Position numbers and translations under genes: made by a program | NCBI GenBank assembly: GCA_964637835.1 | Contig: CAZWYF010000003.1 | Span: forward strand, 1 to 64,000 | Source: Glo-17 sp964637835 | GTDB lineage: Bacteria; Krumholzibacteriota; Krumholzibacteriia; LZORAL124-64-63 | Length of the DNA stretch: 64,000 nucleotides | Direction of reading: 5' to 3' | Shown here: positions 57,489 through 64,000 of the stretch, piece by piece | How positions within the stretch are numbered: the first letter of the stretch is position 1 | Layout of the letters: every line of letters begins with the position of its first letter | Notes under the pieces: generated by a model | What the model was told of the DNA's origin: nothing | The model's input: the letters and a program-made list of their open reading frames with translations, nothing else | Database searches by the model: none

Positions 57489-58718
57489 GTGGACCTGCGC
57501 CGGCGCCTGGCGCGCCTCGATCACCTGACCCGCCGGCCGGACCCGGCGCCGGACGCCCTGCCGTCGCCGGCCGCTGCGGCGGCCGCAAACGCCACGGACG
57601 TGCTCGGCGATGACCTCGGCCTCGCCCGCGAGGAGAACGCCGCCGGCGCCCTGTGGGCCCGCACCGATCACCGGCCGGACCTGCCGCCGCCGCCGGGGGC
57701 CCTGCCCGATCTCCGCGGGATCCTGCCACGGCCGCCGGCGCCGGGGACCCCCTGGACCGACCTCCTGCTGCTCGACCTCGAGACCACCGGCCTGATGGGT
57801 GGCACCGGCACGCTGCCCTTCCTGGTGGGCCTGGCCTGGTGGCGACCGGACGGCCTGGTGAGCCGTCAGCTCTTCCTGGAGAGCCCGGGCCGCGAGGCTC
57901 CCCTGCTCGAGGAGGTGGCGGCGCGGGCCGCGACCCGTCGCGTGGTGGTGACCTACAACGGCGCCAGCTTCGACCTGCCCCTGCTGCGGACGCGCGCGCG
58001 CCTGCTGCGCCGCGACCATCCCACCGGCCCGCTGCTGGGCTGCGACCTCCTGCCGGCCGCCCGCCGGCTCTGGGGCCGCCGGCTGCCCGACTGCCGGCAG
58101 CAGACCGTGGAGGCCTTCCTGCGCGGCGAGGAGCGTGGGCCCGGCGACGTCGAGGGCGCGCTGATCCCCGCCGCGTACCGGGCCTTCCTGCGCGGGGGCG
58201 CCGCGAGCCTGCTCCCGGAGGTCCTCCGGCACAACCGGCGCGACCTGGTCGGCATGGCGGAGATCCTCGCCGCGGTGGTGCGGGCCGCTGCCGACCTCGC
58301 TCCCGGGGATCCCGGGGATCCCGGTCGCCGCGGGAGCGATCTCCACTGGGCCGAGGCCTGGGGCCGCGCCCTGATCTGCGAGCGGCGGCGCGATCCGGGC
58401 GCCGCGGCCGGCTGGGTCCACGCCATGCTCGCGGCGATGCCGCCGTGCCTGCCGCTGCTCGCGCGGCGGGACGCCGTGCGGCTACTCAAGCGCGTGCGCG
58501 ACTGGCAGGCGGTGGCCCGGCTCATCGCCGCCGGGCTGGCGTCGGATCCTCGCGACGCGGGGCTGCACTACGAGGCGGCCGTCCTCTGGGAACACCGGCT
58601 GGGCGACCCTGCCCGGGCCCTGGTCCACGCCGAGGCCCTGGGCGACGCGCGACGTCTGGCCCGCCTGCGCCGCCAGCTGGCGGCCGGCGGTTGTCGCGAC
58701 ACCGGACCGGCCTTATGA
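57489..58718 (+). CDS. mrfB: MrfB/YprB-like 3'-5' exonuclease
   Basis: A 409-residue protein with a DEDDh-type RNase H-like exonuclease domain (about 90-260): LLLLDLETTGL gives Asp and Glu, YNGASFDLPLL the second Asp, and HNRRDLVGM the His and last Asp. A TPR-like helical region (about 290-400) follows, as in B. subtilis MrfB (YprB). It starts at GTG 57489, 26 nt after the helicase stop. The pair repeats the mrfAB arrangement, so a joint role in excision of bulky DNA lesions is likely; the organism also has uvrB in this window. Confidence 0.83.
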   Translation: MDLRRRLARLDHLTRRPDPAPDALPSPAAAAAANATDVLGDDLGLAREENAAGALWARTDHRPDLPPPPGALPDLRGILPRPPAPGTPWTDLLLLDLETTGLMGGTGTLPFLVGLAWWRPDGLVSRQLFLESPGREAPLLEEVAARAATRRVVVTYNGASFDLPLLRTRARLLRRDHPTGPLLGCDLLPAARRLWGRRLPDCRQQTVEAFLRGEERGPGDVEGALIPAAYRAFLRGGAASLLPEVLRHNRRDLVGMAEILAAVVRAAADLAPGDPGDPGRRGSDLHWAEAWGRALICERRRDPGAAAGWVHAMLAAMPPCLPLLARRDAVRLLKRVRDWQAVARLIAAGLASDPRDAGLHYEAAVLWEHRLGDPARALVHAEALGDARRLARLRRQLAAGGCRDTGPAL

Positions 58719-58764
58719 TCGGCGTCCGGCCCCTGGCCGCGGAACCCCGACGGAGGAGCTGCCC

Positions 58765-59190
58765 ATGCCCGCCTGTGATCGCCACGACGCCCATCTGCTG
58801 CTCGCCGCCGTCCGCGTCCTCGGCCACCGCCTCGGCCGGTCGCCGCAGCCCGAGGAGGTGGCCGAGCTCCTGGATCTGCCCGCGGCCACGGTGAGGCTGC
58901 AGGCCGGTGCGCTGGCCGACCTCGGCGCCCTGGTCCGGGTGGAGAGCGCATTCGAGACCCATCTCGAGGTGGGGGATCACCGGCGCGTCGACCAGCTCCC
59001 GGAGCGGAGCCAGGAGGCCATCGCGGACGACCTCGCCGCCTTCGATCGGCGCAAGCAGGAGGAGGCGGAGCAGATGGCCCGCCTCTTCGAGGACGGCACC
59101 TTCGCGGACAAGCGCCAGGAGAAGCTCGACGCCATGGACAGAGAATTGCGGGACTTCCCCCGGAAGCCCCGCAATCCCTTCGACGACTGA
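58765..59190 (+). CDS. Small winged-helix-like protein of unknown function
   Basis: A 141-residue soluble protein. The N-terminal 75 residues read as three helices and a wing (LLLAAVRVLGHRLGRSPQPE, then EVAELLDLPAATVRLQAGAL, then LGALVRVESAFETHLEV), a winged helix-turn-helix. The C-terminal half is a charged helix (about 85-130) ending KPRNPFDD. Conserved-looking but no family name recalled. ATG at 58765 has GGAGGAG upstream. It closes the DUF4321-tatA-mrf operon and is convergent with the foldase gene. Confidence 0.68.
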   Translation: MPACDRHDAHLLLAAVRVLGHRLGRSPQPEEVAELLDLPAATVRLQAGALADLGALVRVESAFETHLEVGDHRRVDQLPERSQEAIADDLAAFDRRKQEEAEQMARLFEDGTFADKRQEKLDAMDRELRDFPRKPRNPFDD

Positions 59191-59202
59191 GCTCCCCGCC
59201 GG

Positions 59203-61020
59203 CTAGAGGAGCCGGCGCTCGAGACGGAAGTCGCGCACCTCGGCGGCCGCGATCTTCTCCTGGAACCAGGCCTCCAGCACCTCGGACTGCCGCTGCTGCA
59301 GCAGGCGCGCGTGCAGCATGTCGCGGCGGGCCTCGTACTGCTCCGGATCGAAGGCCGAGCGCCAGAGCACCCGTAGCGCGAACACGCCCTGCGGGGTGGA
59401 GACCTCGGGCACCAGCTCGCCTGCGGGCGCATCGAGAGCCACCAGGTTGAACGCGGTGCGGAAGCCCACCTCGGGGATGTTGCCGTCGGCCCCCAGGGTG
59501 TCGGTGACTCCGTGGATCATCTCCAGCTCCTCGGCCACCGCGGCCATCTCCTCGCCCAGCTGCACCCGGCCCACGGCCGGTGAGAGCTGCTGGCGGGCCA
59601 GCTCGGTCTGGCGTTCGCGCTGCAGCGCCAGTTCCACCTGGCCGCGGACGTCCTCCAGGGGCTGCGGTCCGGCGGACGTCATGCCCTCGGCCATGACGAT
59701 GTAGACGTGGTCGTCGGTGTTCAGCACGGGACTGATGTCGCCCGGCTCGGCCTGGAAGACGAAGTGGCCGCCGGCCGCCGACTGGCGCAGGCCGGGGATG
59801 TCGCGCCCCTCGGAGAAGGGCCGCGGCGTGAGCACCTCGGCGGTGGTGTCCTGGTCGGCCAGGGTGAGGAAGCTGTCGGCGTCGACGCGGTCACGGAACG
59901 CGGCAGCATGCTCGAAGACGGCATCCCGGGTGGCCTCGCTGGGCGTCACGCGCAGCAGGATGTGGCGGGCGTGCACGCGCTCCACCTCGTCCTCCTCGCC
60001 GGTCTCCTGCTCGAGCACCTCGATGAGGTGGAAGCCGAACTGCGTCTGGACCGGATCGCTGATCTGACCCACCGGCAGGGAGAAGGCCACCTCGGTGAAG
60101 GCCGGCACCATGCGGTTGCGATCGAAGGTGCCCAGATCGCCGCCGTTCTCGGCGCTGCCATCCTCGCTGTACGTGGCCGCGGCCTCCTCGAAGGTCCGCA
60201 CGCCCGACTCGATCTCGTTCTTGATGTCCAGGGCCAGCTCGCGGACCTCGTCGAAGTCGCTGGGGGCCGGGGCCAGCTCCCAGGCCACCACGCGAGCGGT
60301 GGCCTGCGCCTGCTGCCAGTAATCGCCGGGATGGGCCTCGTAGTAGGCCTCGATCTCCTCCTCGGCGGGCTCGTAATCGGTGGCCACGGTCTTCAGGCCC
60401 ACGCCCATGAACTCGGCCACGAAGCGTCCGTTCTGGCGCTCGTACAGCTCGCGGACCTCGTCCTCGCTGACGCTCACGCCGGCGGTGACCATCTGGACCA
60501 GCTTCTGGCGCGGCACGCTGGTGCGCACCCAGTTCTCCACCTCGACCCAGTCGATGCCGGCGTTGGGATTGCCGAGCGCGGCGTAATAGGCCTGCAGGTC
60601 CGGCTGCCCGTTCTCGTCCGCGAAGGCGGCCAGGATCTCCGGCGGCGGGCTCTCCTTGAAGATCCGCAGCACCTCCTGGTCGCTGACGGTCAGGCCGCGC
60701 TTCTCGACCTCCTGCACCAGGATGGCCTCGCGGACCAGCTGGTCCCAGGCCTGATCCCGCGCCAGGGCCACCTGGTTGGCCGTCAGTTCGCGGCCCGGGG
60801 CGTTCTGACGGTAGGTCTGCTGCATCTGCTGGACTGCGCGGTCGTACTGCCAGGCGCTGATGGCGACGCCGTTGACCTCGCCCACGGCGTTGCCGCCCTG
60901 GGGGGCGCCCCCGCGGCTGCCCGCGACGTCCATGCCCCAGGCCAGGAAGATGAACGCCACGAAGGTGGCCGCGATGATCCAGTAGAAGAACTTGGCGTTC
61001 GAGCGCAGGAACTTGAACAT
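59203..61020 (-). CDS. SurA/PpiD-like peptidyl-prolyl isomerase
   Basis: A 605-residue inner-membrane-anchored periplasmic foldase. N-terminal helix FYWIIAATFVAFIFLAWGM (about 12-30), then a SurA_N chaperone domain, and a parvulin-type domain near 260-380 with YSEDGSAENGGDLGTFDRNRMVPAF and GQISDPVQTQFGFHLIEVLE. A second, degenerate parvulin-like region follows HARHILLRV. The layout is that of PpiD: one anchor, two SurA-like halves. ATG at 61020 has GGGAGAG upstream; longer frames in the leader lack one. It is monocistronic with its own promoter. Confidence 0.87.
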   Translation of the reverse strand: MFKFLRSNAKFFYWIIAATFVAFIFLAWGMDVAGSRGGAPQGGNAVGEVNGVAISAWQYDRAVQQMQQTYRQNAPGRELTANQVALARDQAWDQLVREAILVQEVEKRGLTVSDQEVLRIFKESPPPEILAAFADENGQPDLQAYYAALGNPNAGIDWVEVENWVRTSVPRQKLVQMVTAGVSVSEDEVRELYERQNGRFVAEFMGVGLKTVATDYEPAEEEIEAYYEAHPGDYWQQAQATARVVAWELAPAPSDFDEVRELALDIKNEIESGVRTFEEAAATYSEDGSAENGGDLGTFDRNRMVPAFTEVAFSLPVGQISDPVQTQFGFHLIEVLEQETGEEDEVERVHARHILLRVTPSEATRDAVFEHAAAFRDRVDADSFLTLADQDTTAEVLTPRPFSEGRDIPGLRQSAAGGHFVFQAEPGDISPVLNTDDHVYIVMAEGMTSAGPQPLEDVRGQVELALQRERQTELARQQLSPAVGRVQLGEEMAAVAEELEMIHGVTDTLGADGNIPEVGFRTAFNLVALDAPAGELVPEVSTPQGVFALRVLWRSAFDPEQYEARRDMLHARLLQQRQSEVLEAWFQEKIAAAEVRDFRLERRLL

Positions 61021-61145
61021 CGTCGAGTCTCTCCCGGTGACCCGCCGCGCGGCGGGCGGGCGGACGGAAAGCCGGCCTGTCGGCCGGCGCAAAATGGCCC
61101 CGGTCGGGAGAACCCGGCCGGGGAAGCGGAAGTTCCGAGGAGGGT
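61021..61145 (-). other. Structured leader of the foldase gene
   Basis: The predicted 5' leader contains several strong palindromes: CCCGCCGCGCGGCGGG (61041-61056), GCCGGCC-N4-GGCCGGC (61071-61088) and CCCCGG/CCGGGG further upstream. They could be folded in the mRNA and control translation, or simply reflect high GC. Confidence 0.3.
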
Positions 61146-61175
61146 AAGATAGCACACGGCCACCCCGCCGCTCAA
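61146..61175 (-). promoter_or_regulatory. Promoter of the SurA/PpiD-like gene
   Basis: On the minus strand TTGAGC, 18 nt, TATCTT; the -10 is preceded by TGC, making it also an extended -10. The leader would be about 120 nt. Confidence 0.55.
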
Positions 61176-61319
61176 GCACGACCTCCGTGGCCGCCGGCCG
61201 CGGGCGCCGTTTCTCTTGCTGCCGGGGGTGGAGAATCGGCTTAGATTGCCAGCGATCGTCGCCGGGATGCCCCGTCACCGGGCCCGGCAGCGCGTCGCGC
61301 GCCGCCCGAGGAGGACAGC

Positions 61320-61739
61320 ATGCTGAACGCCGGGGTCCTGGCCCTGCTGAGCGGACTGGCCGCCCAGGCCCTGAAGGTGGTGGTGGAACTGCTGGCCCGT
61401 CGCCGCTGGCGTCCGCAGCTGTTCTTCAGCAACGGCGGCATGCCGTCGTCCCACACCGCGTCCGTGGTCACCCTGGCCACGCTGGTGGGGCACGATGCCG
61501 GCGTCCACGCGCCGGTCTTCAGCCTGGTGCTCGTCTTCGCGGTCTACGTGGTCTTCGAGGCCACCGGCCTGCGCCAGGAGGTGGGACACCAGGCCCGTCT
61601 GGTGAACGACCTCGTCGAGACCATGCGTCGCACCCATCAGCTGGACGCCCAGGATCTGCGGGTCTTCGTGGGCCACACCTGGGCCGAGGTGGCCGGCGGG
61701 GTGATCTGCGGGGTGGCGTTCGCGCTCCTGGTCCTCTGA
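61320..61739 (+). CDS. DUF212 (YuiD-like) membrane protein
   Basis: A 139-residue protein of the divergent PAP2/haloperoxidase-related DUF212 family. FFSNGGMPSSHTASVVTLATLVG holds the diagnostic Pro-Ser-Ser-His. Three to four hydrophobic helices follow, ending in a GHTWAEVAGGVICGVAFALL segment where the second His of the phosphatase-like pocket sits. ATG at 61320 has GAGGAC upstream. A phosphatase or undecaprenyl-phosphate-related role has been suggested for the fold but not shown. An intrinsic terminator overlaps its stop codon. Confidence 0.88.
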   Translation: MLNAGVLALLSGLAAQALKVVVELLARRRWRPQLFFSNGGMPSSHTASVVTLATLVGHDAGVHAPVFSLVLVFAVYVVFEATGLRQEVGHQARLVNDLVETMRRTHQLDAQDLRVFVGHTWAEVAGGVICGVAFALLVL

Positions 61740-61759
61740 GATCGCGGTCTCATTTTTTT
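61737..61759 (+). terminator. Intrinsic terminator of the DUF212 gene
   Basis: TGAGAT-CGCG-GTCTCA (six pairs, one G-U) followed by seven T. The stem begins with the stop codon itself. This is the only classical hairpin-plus-U-tract in the window. Confidence 0.7.
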
Positions 61760-61938
61760 CGATAAAGAATACATTATGGCTTGACACCCATCCGGCAGAC
61801 CCCGGAGAATCACGGTCGTGGTCGGGGGCAGACGCCCACGGCCGCCTCGTAAGGCCGGAATCCAGGGACGGAACGGGCATCGAGGCTTCAGCACCGCGGC
61901 TCCGGCATCACGGCGACTTCATGACGAAAGGATTCGTG

Positions 61939-63012
61939 ATGAGAGTCATCGCCCTGGCCAACCAGAAGGGCGGATGCGGGAAGACCACCACCGCGGTGAA
62001 CCTGGCGGCGGCACTCGGCCGGCTCGGGCAGCGCGTCCTGCTCATCGACAACGATCCCCAGGGGCACGCCACCCTCGCGCTGGGCCTCGCCGAGGCCGAC
62101 TTCTCCCTCTCCACCTATGATCTCTACCTCAACAGCGACGTCCTGGTCGAGGATGTGCGCCTGCAGGTGGCGCCGCGCCTGGACCTGGTGCCCACGAGCG
62201 TCGAGCTCAGCGCCGTCGAACCCCGCCTGGCCGGTCAGGAGGGCCGGGAGATGCGGCTGCGCGACGTGCTGCGCCGATCGGAGATGCCCTACGACGTGGT
62301 GCTCGTGGATTGCCCGCCGGCGGTGGGGGCGCTGACCTTCAACGCCCTGCTGGCCAGCGGCGAGCTGCTGGTCCCCGTGGACGCCAGCACCTACAGCCGC
62401 CAGGCGGTGGTCAAGCTGCTGGAGACCCTCGGCGTCCTGCGCGAGCGCAAGGGGCACGAGGTGGTCACCCGCCTGGTGCTCTCCAACTACGATCTGCGCT
62501 CCCGCTTCGCGCGGGCGCTGCGGGACGAGCTGGCCGAGGTCTTCGACGGCTGCCTGCTCGAGACGGTGATCCACCCCACGGTGCGGGTCCGCGAGGCGGC
62601 GGAGCGGGGGATCCCCGTCCTCGACCACGACGCCGGCTGCCGGGCCACGGAGGACTTCCTGGACCTGGCCCGGGAACTGGCCGCCGGCGAGGTGGACCTG
62701 CGGGTGCCCGCGCTGGACCACTGGGCGGCGCTGCTCCACGGACCGGAGGTCACCGAGCAGGGCGTGCGGTTCGTGGCCGACTTCCCGCGCGCCGCCGAGG
62801 TGCGGGTGACCGGGTCGTTCAGCGACTGGTCGGTCCAGGGGACGCCGCTGTACCGCCGGGCCGACGGGCGCTGGGAGTGCATCCTGCCCCTGGTGCCGGG
62901 TCGTCACGAGTACCGGTACATCGTCGATGGCGTCTGGCTGCCCGACCCCCACAACACGGTGGTGACGACCAACGAGTTCGGCGGGGCCAACAGCATGATC
63001 GCGGTGCCCTGA
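61939..63012 (+). CDS. ParA/MinD-type ATPase fused to a glycogen-binding (CBM48/AMPK-type) domain
   Basis: A 357-residue protein. Residues 1 to about 250 are a ParA ATPase: deviant Walker A KGGCGKTT at 10-17, IDNDPQGHATLALG (A'), and VLVDCPPAVGALTFNALLAS (Walker B). Residues about 276-357 are an E-set/CBM48 domain of the AMPK-beta type: VRVTGSFSDW, WECILPLVPGRHEYRYIVDG and WLPDPHNTVV, with the Trp residues that contact sugar. I chose ATG at 61939 because AAAGGA lies upstream; an ATG 18 nt earlier lacks a site. ParA proteins position plasmids, chromosomes or organelles; the sugar-binding tail suggests a glycogen or other glucan body as cargo. No parB follows. The fusion is continuous, with no frameshift sign. 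Confidence 0.88.
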   Translation: MRVIALANQKGGCGKTTTAVNLAAALGRLGQRVLLIDNDPQGHATLALGLAEADFSLSTYDLYLNSDVLVEDVRLQVAPRLDLVPTSVELSAVEPRLAGQEGREMRLRDVLRRSEMPYDVVLVDCPPAVGALTFNALLASGELLVPVDASTYSRQAVVKLLETLGVLRERKGHEVVTRLVLSNYDLRSRFARALRDELAEVFDGCLLETVIHPTVRVREAAERGIPVLDHDAGCRATEDFLDLARELAAGEVDLRVPALDHWAALLHGPEVTEQGVRFVADFPRAAEVRVTGSFSDWSVQGTPLYRRADGRWECILPLVPGRHEYRYIVDGVWLPDPHNTVVTTNEFGGANSMIAVP

Positions 63013-63013
63013 G

Positions 63014-63604
63014 GTGGGCGCACGGACGCGAGACGAGGGCACGGTCCGCGCGGCGCGTCGCCACCACCTGGCGACCGTGGCCGATGCCTTCCTCAGCGGC
63101 GGTCCCGGACCATCGGGCGGCCATCCGGCCGCCGAGGAGATGGCGCCGGGCACACGGCCGCTGGTCACGGCGGCGCCCGGCGCGGCGGACACCGCCCGGA
63201 TCCTCGCGCGTCTGGCCCCCCGCCGGCCGCGGACCGGGGCGCACGACCTCGGCGGGCGCGTGGGCGAGCGGCTCGCTCGCTGGGAGCGCGAGGAAGGCCT
63301 GGGCCTGGCGCCGGACGCGGCGCCGCTGCTGCTCTGGTGCGCGCGTGGCGAGGAGGGACTCTCGATGCGGGCGGGGCTGTCCCTGGGGCGTCTGGCGGCC
63401 CTGCTGCGGCCCGACCGGGTGACGGTGCTCTGGGAGCCGGCGGCGGGAGCGGAACCGGTCCGGCGCCCCGCGGCGGCCCTGCGGTCGCGGGTGGCGGCCC
63501 TGGCTGCCGCCGCCGCGCCGGAGGCCGCGGTCACCGTCCACTGCCTGGGCTGGGACGCCCCCGCGGACGATCAGCTGCGTCGACTCGCGGCCCGGTTCGC
63601 GTGA
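63014..63604 (+). CDS. Unknown protein encoded next to the ParA-CBM48 gene
   Basis: A 196-residue soluble protein, Ala/Arg-rich, starting at GTG 63014 just after the ParA fusion stop. It has an Arg-rich N-terminus with AARRHHLATVADAF, a Pro/Gly-rich linker, and a C-terminal half that reads as alternating helix and strand (LLLWCARGEEGL, VTVLWEP, AAVTVHCLGW). No family recognised. Adjacent placement and near-overlap suggest it is the adaptor or regulator of the ATPase, as small partners are for ParA-type positioning systems. The start codon lacks a clear ribosome site, which fits coupling. Confidence 0.6.
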   Translation: MGARTRDEGTVRAARRHHLATVADAFLSGGPGPSGGHPAAEEMAPGTRPLVTAAPGAADTARILARLAPRRPRTGAHDLGGRVGERLARWEREEGLGLAPDAAPLLLWCARGEEGLSMRAGLSLGRLAALLRPDRVTVLWEPAAGAEPVRRPAAALRSRVAALAAAAAPEAAVTVHCLGWDAPADDQLRRLAARFA

Positions 63605-63627
63605 ACGCCCGCCGGCGCACTCCCGGC

Positions 63628-63657
63628 TTGCCAGGCGGCCGGCCGCCGGGCTAAGGT
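63628..63657 (+). promoter_or_regulatory. Promoter candidate with near-leaderless start, last gene
   Basis: TTGCCA, 18 nt, TAAGGT; the -10 ends 7 nt before the ATG at 63665. The spacer contains a perfect 14-bp palindrome GGCGGCCGGCCGCC that may also end the upstream transcript. Confidence 0.4.
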
Positions 63658-63664
63658 GCGCGCC

Positions 63665-64000
63665 ATGATCGGCCTGCAGCATCGCGACCTCCCGTCCGGG
63701 CGCGCCGCCGCGCCCGCCTGCCGCCGCCGCCTCCCTGGCCGGTGGAGACCGGTCGTGCTCGCCGCGCTCCTGCTGTTCTGCGGCCGTGCCGGACCGGCCG
63801 CGGCCGCTCCCGACGCCGGGGCGGCACTCGCCCCGGAGCGGCTGGTGATCCCGGCGGCCCGGGACACCTCCGTGGGGTTCGTGGCCGTGCCGCTACCCGC
63901 CGACGGCGGGACGGTGCTCGCCTGGCCCGAGGGCGTGGTCGTCACCGAGGCCGGCGTGCCCTGGCTGCCCGACGGCCAGCAGGGGCTCGCCTTCGCCCTG
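63665..64000 (+). CDS. N-terminal part of a secreted protein (cut by window end)
   Basis: Open for 112 codons to the last base. A basic N-terminus (rich in Arg), the hydrophobic stretch VVLAALLLFCGRAG and an Ala-rich cleavage region form a signal peptide. The start of the mature domain (RLVIPAARDTSVGFVAVPLP) looks like beta strands. Too short to name. The ATG at 63665 has no ribosome site but a -10-like TAAGGT 7 nt upstream. Confidence 0.55.
   Translation, partial: MIGLQHRDLPSGRAAAPACRRRLPGRWRPVVLAALLLFCGRAGPAAAAPDAGAALAPERLVIPAARDTSVGFVAVPLPADGGTVLAWPEGVVVTEAGVPWLPDGQQGLAFAL

Overview
The window is a gene-dense, very GC-rich chromosomal segment with one 100-N assembly gap at 5698-5797. It encodes no rRNA, no tRNA I could identify, no transposase and no CRISPR array. 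The cell envelope is clearly Gram-negative: there is a beta-barrel outer-membrane protein, lipoproteins, TatA, a DsbD-type reductase and a SurA/PpiD-type foldase. Secreted proteins carry the FlgD-Ig/type-IX-like C-terminal tail. That tail, two gingipain-like C25 proteins, DapL, CoaX and a PgsB-PgsC locus together suggest an uncultured lineage of the FCB superphylum (Krumholzibacteriota or Eisenbacteria type). The lineage is an inference from gene content, not a measurement.

Layout. 0-7 kb: a DsbD-like reductase divergent from a TlpA-like lipoprotein, a 21-codon membrane microORF, a PDZ/GAF/PP2C signalling phosphatase, two short tandem-repeat arrays (one broken by the gap) and a secreted beta-helix protein. 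7.3-14.7 kb: a tight plus-strand operon valS, RodZ-like, uvrB, nadC, coaX. 14.7-20.4 kb: a secreted protein of unknown function, then a hybrid histidine kinase overlapping a CheB-CheR-PAS fusion. 20.5-21.1 kb: a YihX-like HAD phosphatase.

21.2-36.5 kb is the most distinctive region. Ten minus-strand genes are packed with overlaps or gaps of 4-56 nt: beta-helix protein, gingipain-like protein, pgsB, pgsC, pgsW-like, unknown secreted protein, outer-membrane barrel, LVIVD/FN3/FGE-fold lipoprotein, DUF1624-like acyltransferase and SDR. I read this as a Gram-negative poly-gamma-glutamate synthesis and surface-display locus without PgsA. A divergent 489-nt promoter region, with an extended -10 on each strand, separates it from a second, larger gingipain-like gene (37.0-42.1 kb).

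42.2-47.9 kb: a lipoprotein, groES-groEL behind a degenerate CIRCE operator, a GT4 glycosyltransferase and a TPR protein. 48.0-54.2 kb: a nine-gene metabolic operon dapL, folB, folK, deoxynucleoside kinase, panB, panC, GlmU pyrophosphorylase domain, HIT protein, LytR_C protein. With nadC and coaX upstream, the window holds steps of lysine/DAP, folate, pantothenate/CoA, NAD and UDP-GlcNAc synthesis. 54.4-59.2 kb: DUF4321, tatA, a MrfA/MrfB-type helicase-exonuclease pair and a small winged-helix protein. 59.2-64 kb: a SurA/PpiD-like foldase divergent from a DUF212 protein, a ParA ATPase fused to a glycogen-binding (CBM48/AMPK-type) domain, an unknown gene behind it, and the start of a secreted protein cut by the window end.

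The two places most likely to hide undescribed biology are the pgs-centred cluster (21.2-36.5 kb) and the ParA-CBM48 fusion with its downstream partner (61.9-63.6 kb).
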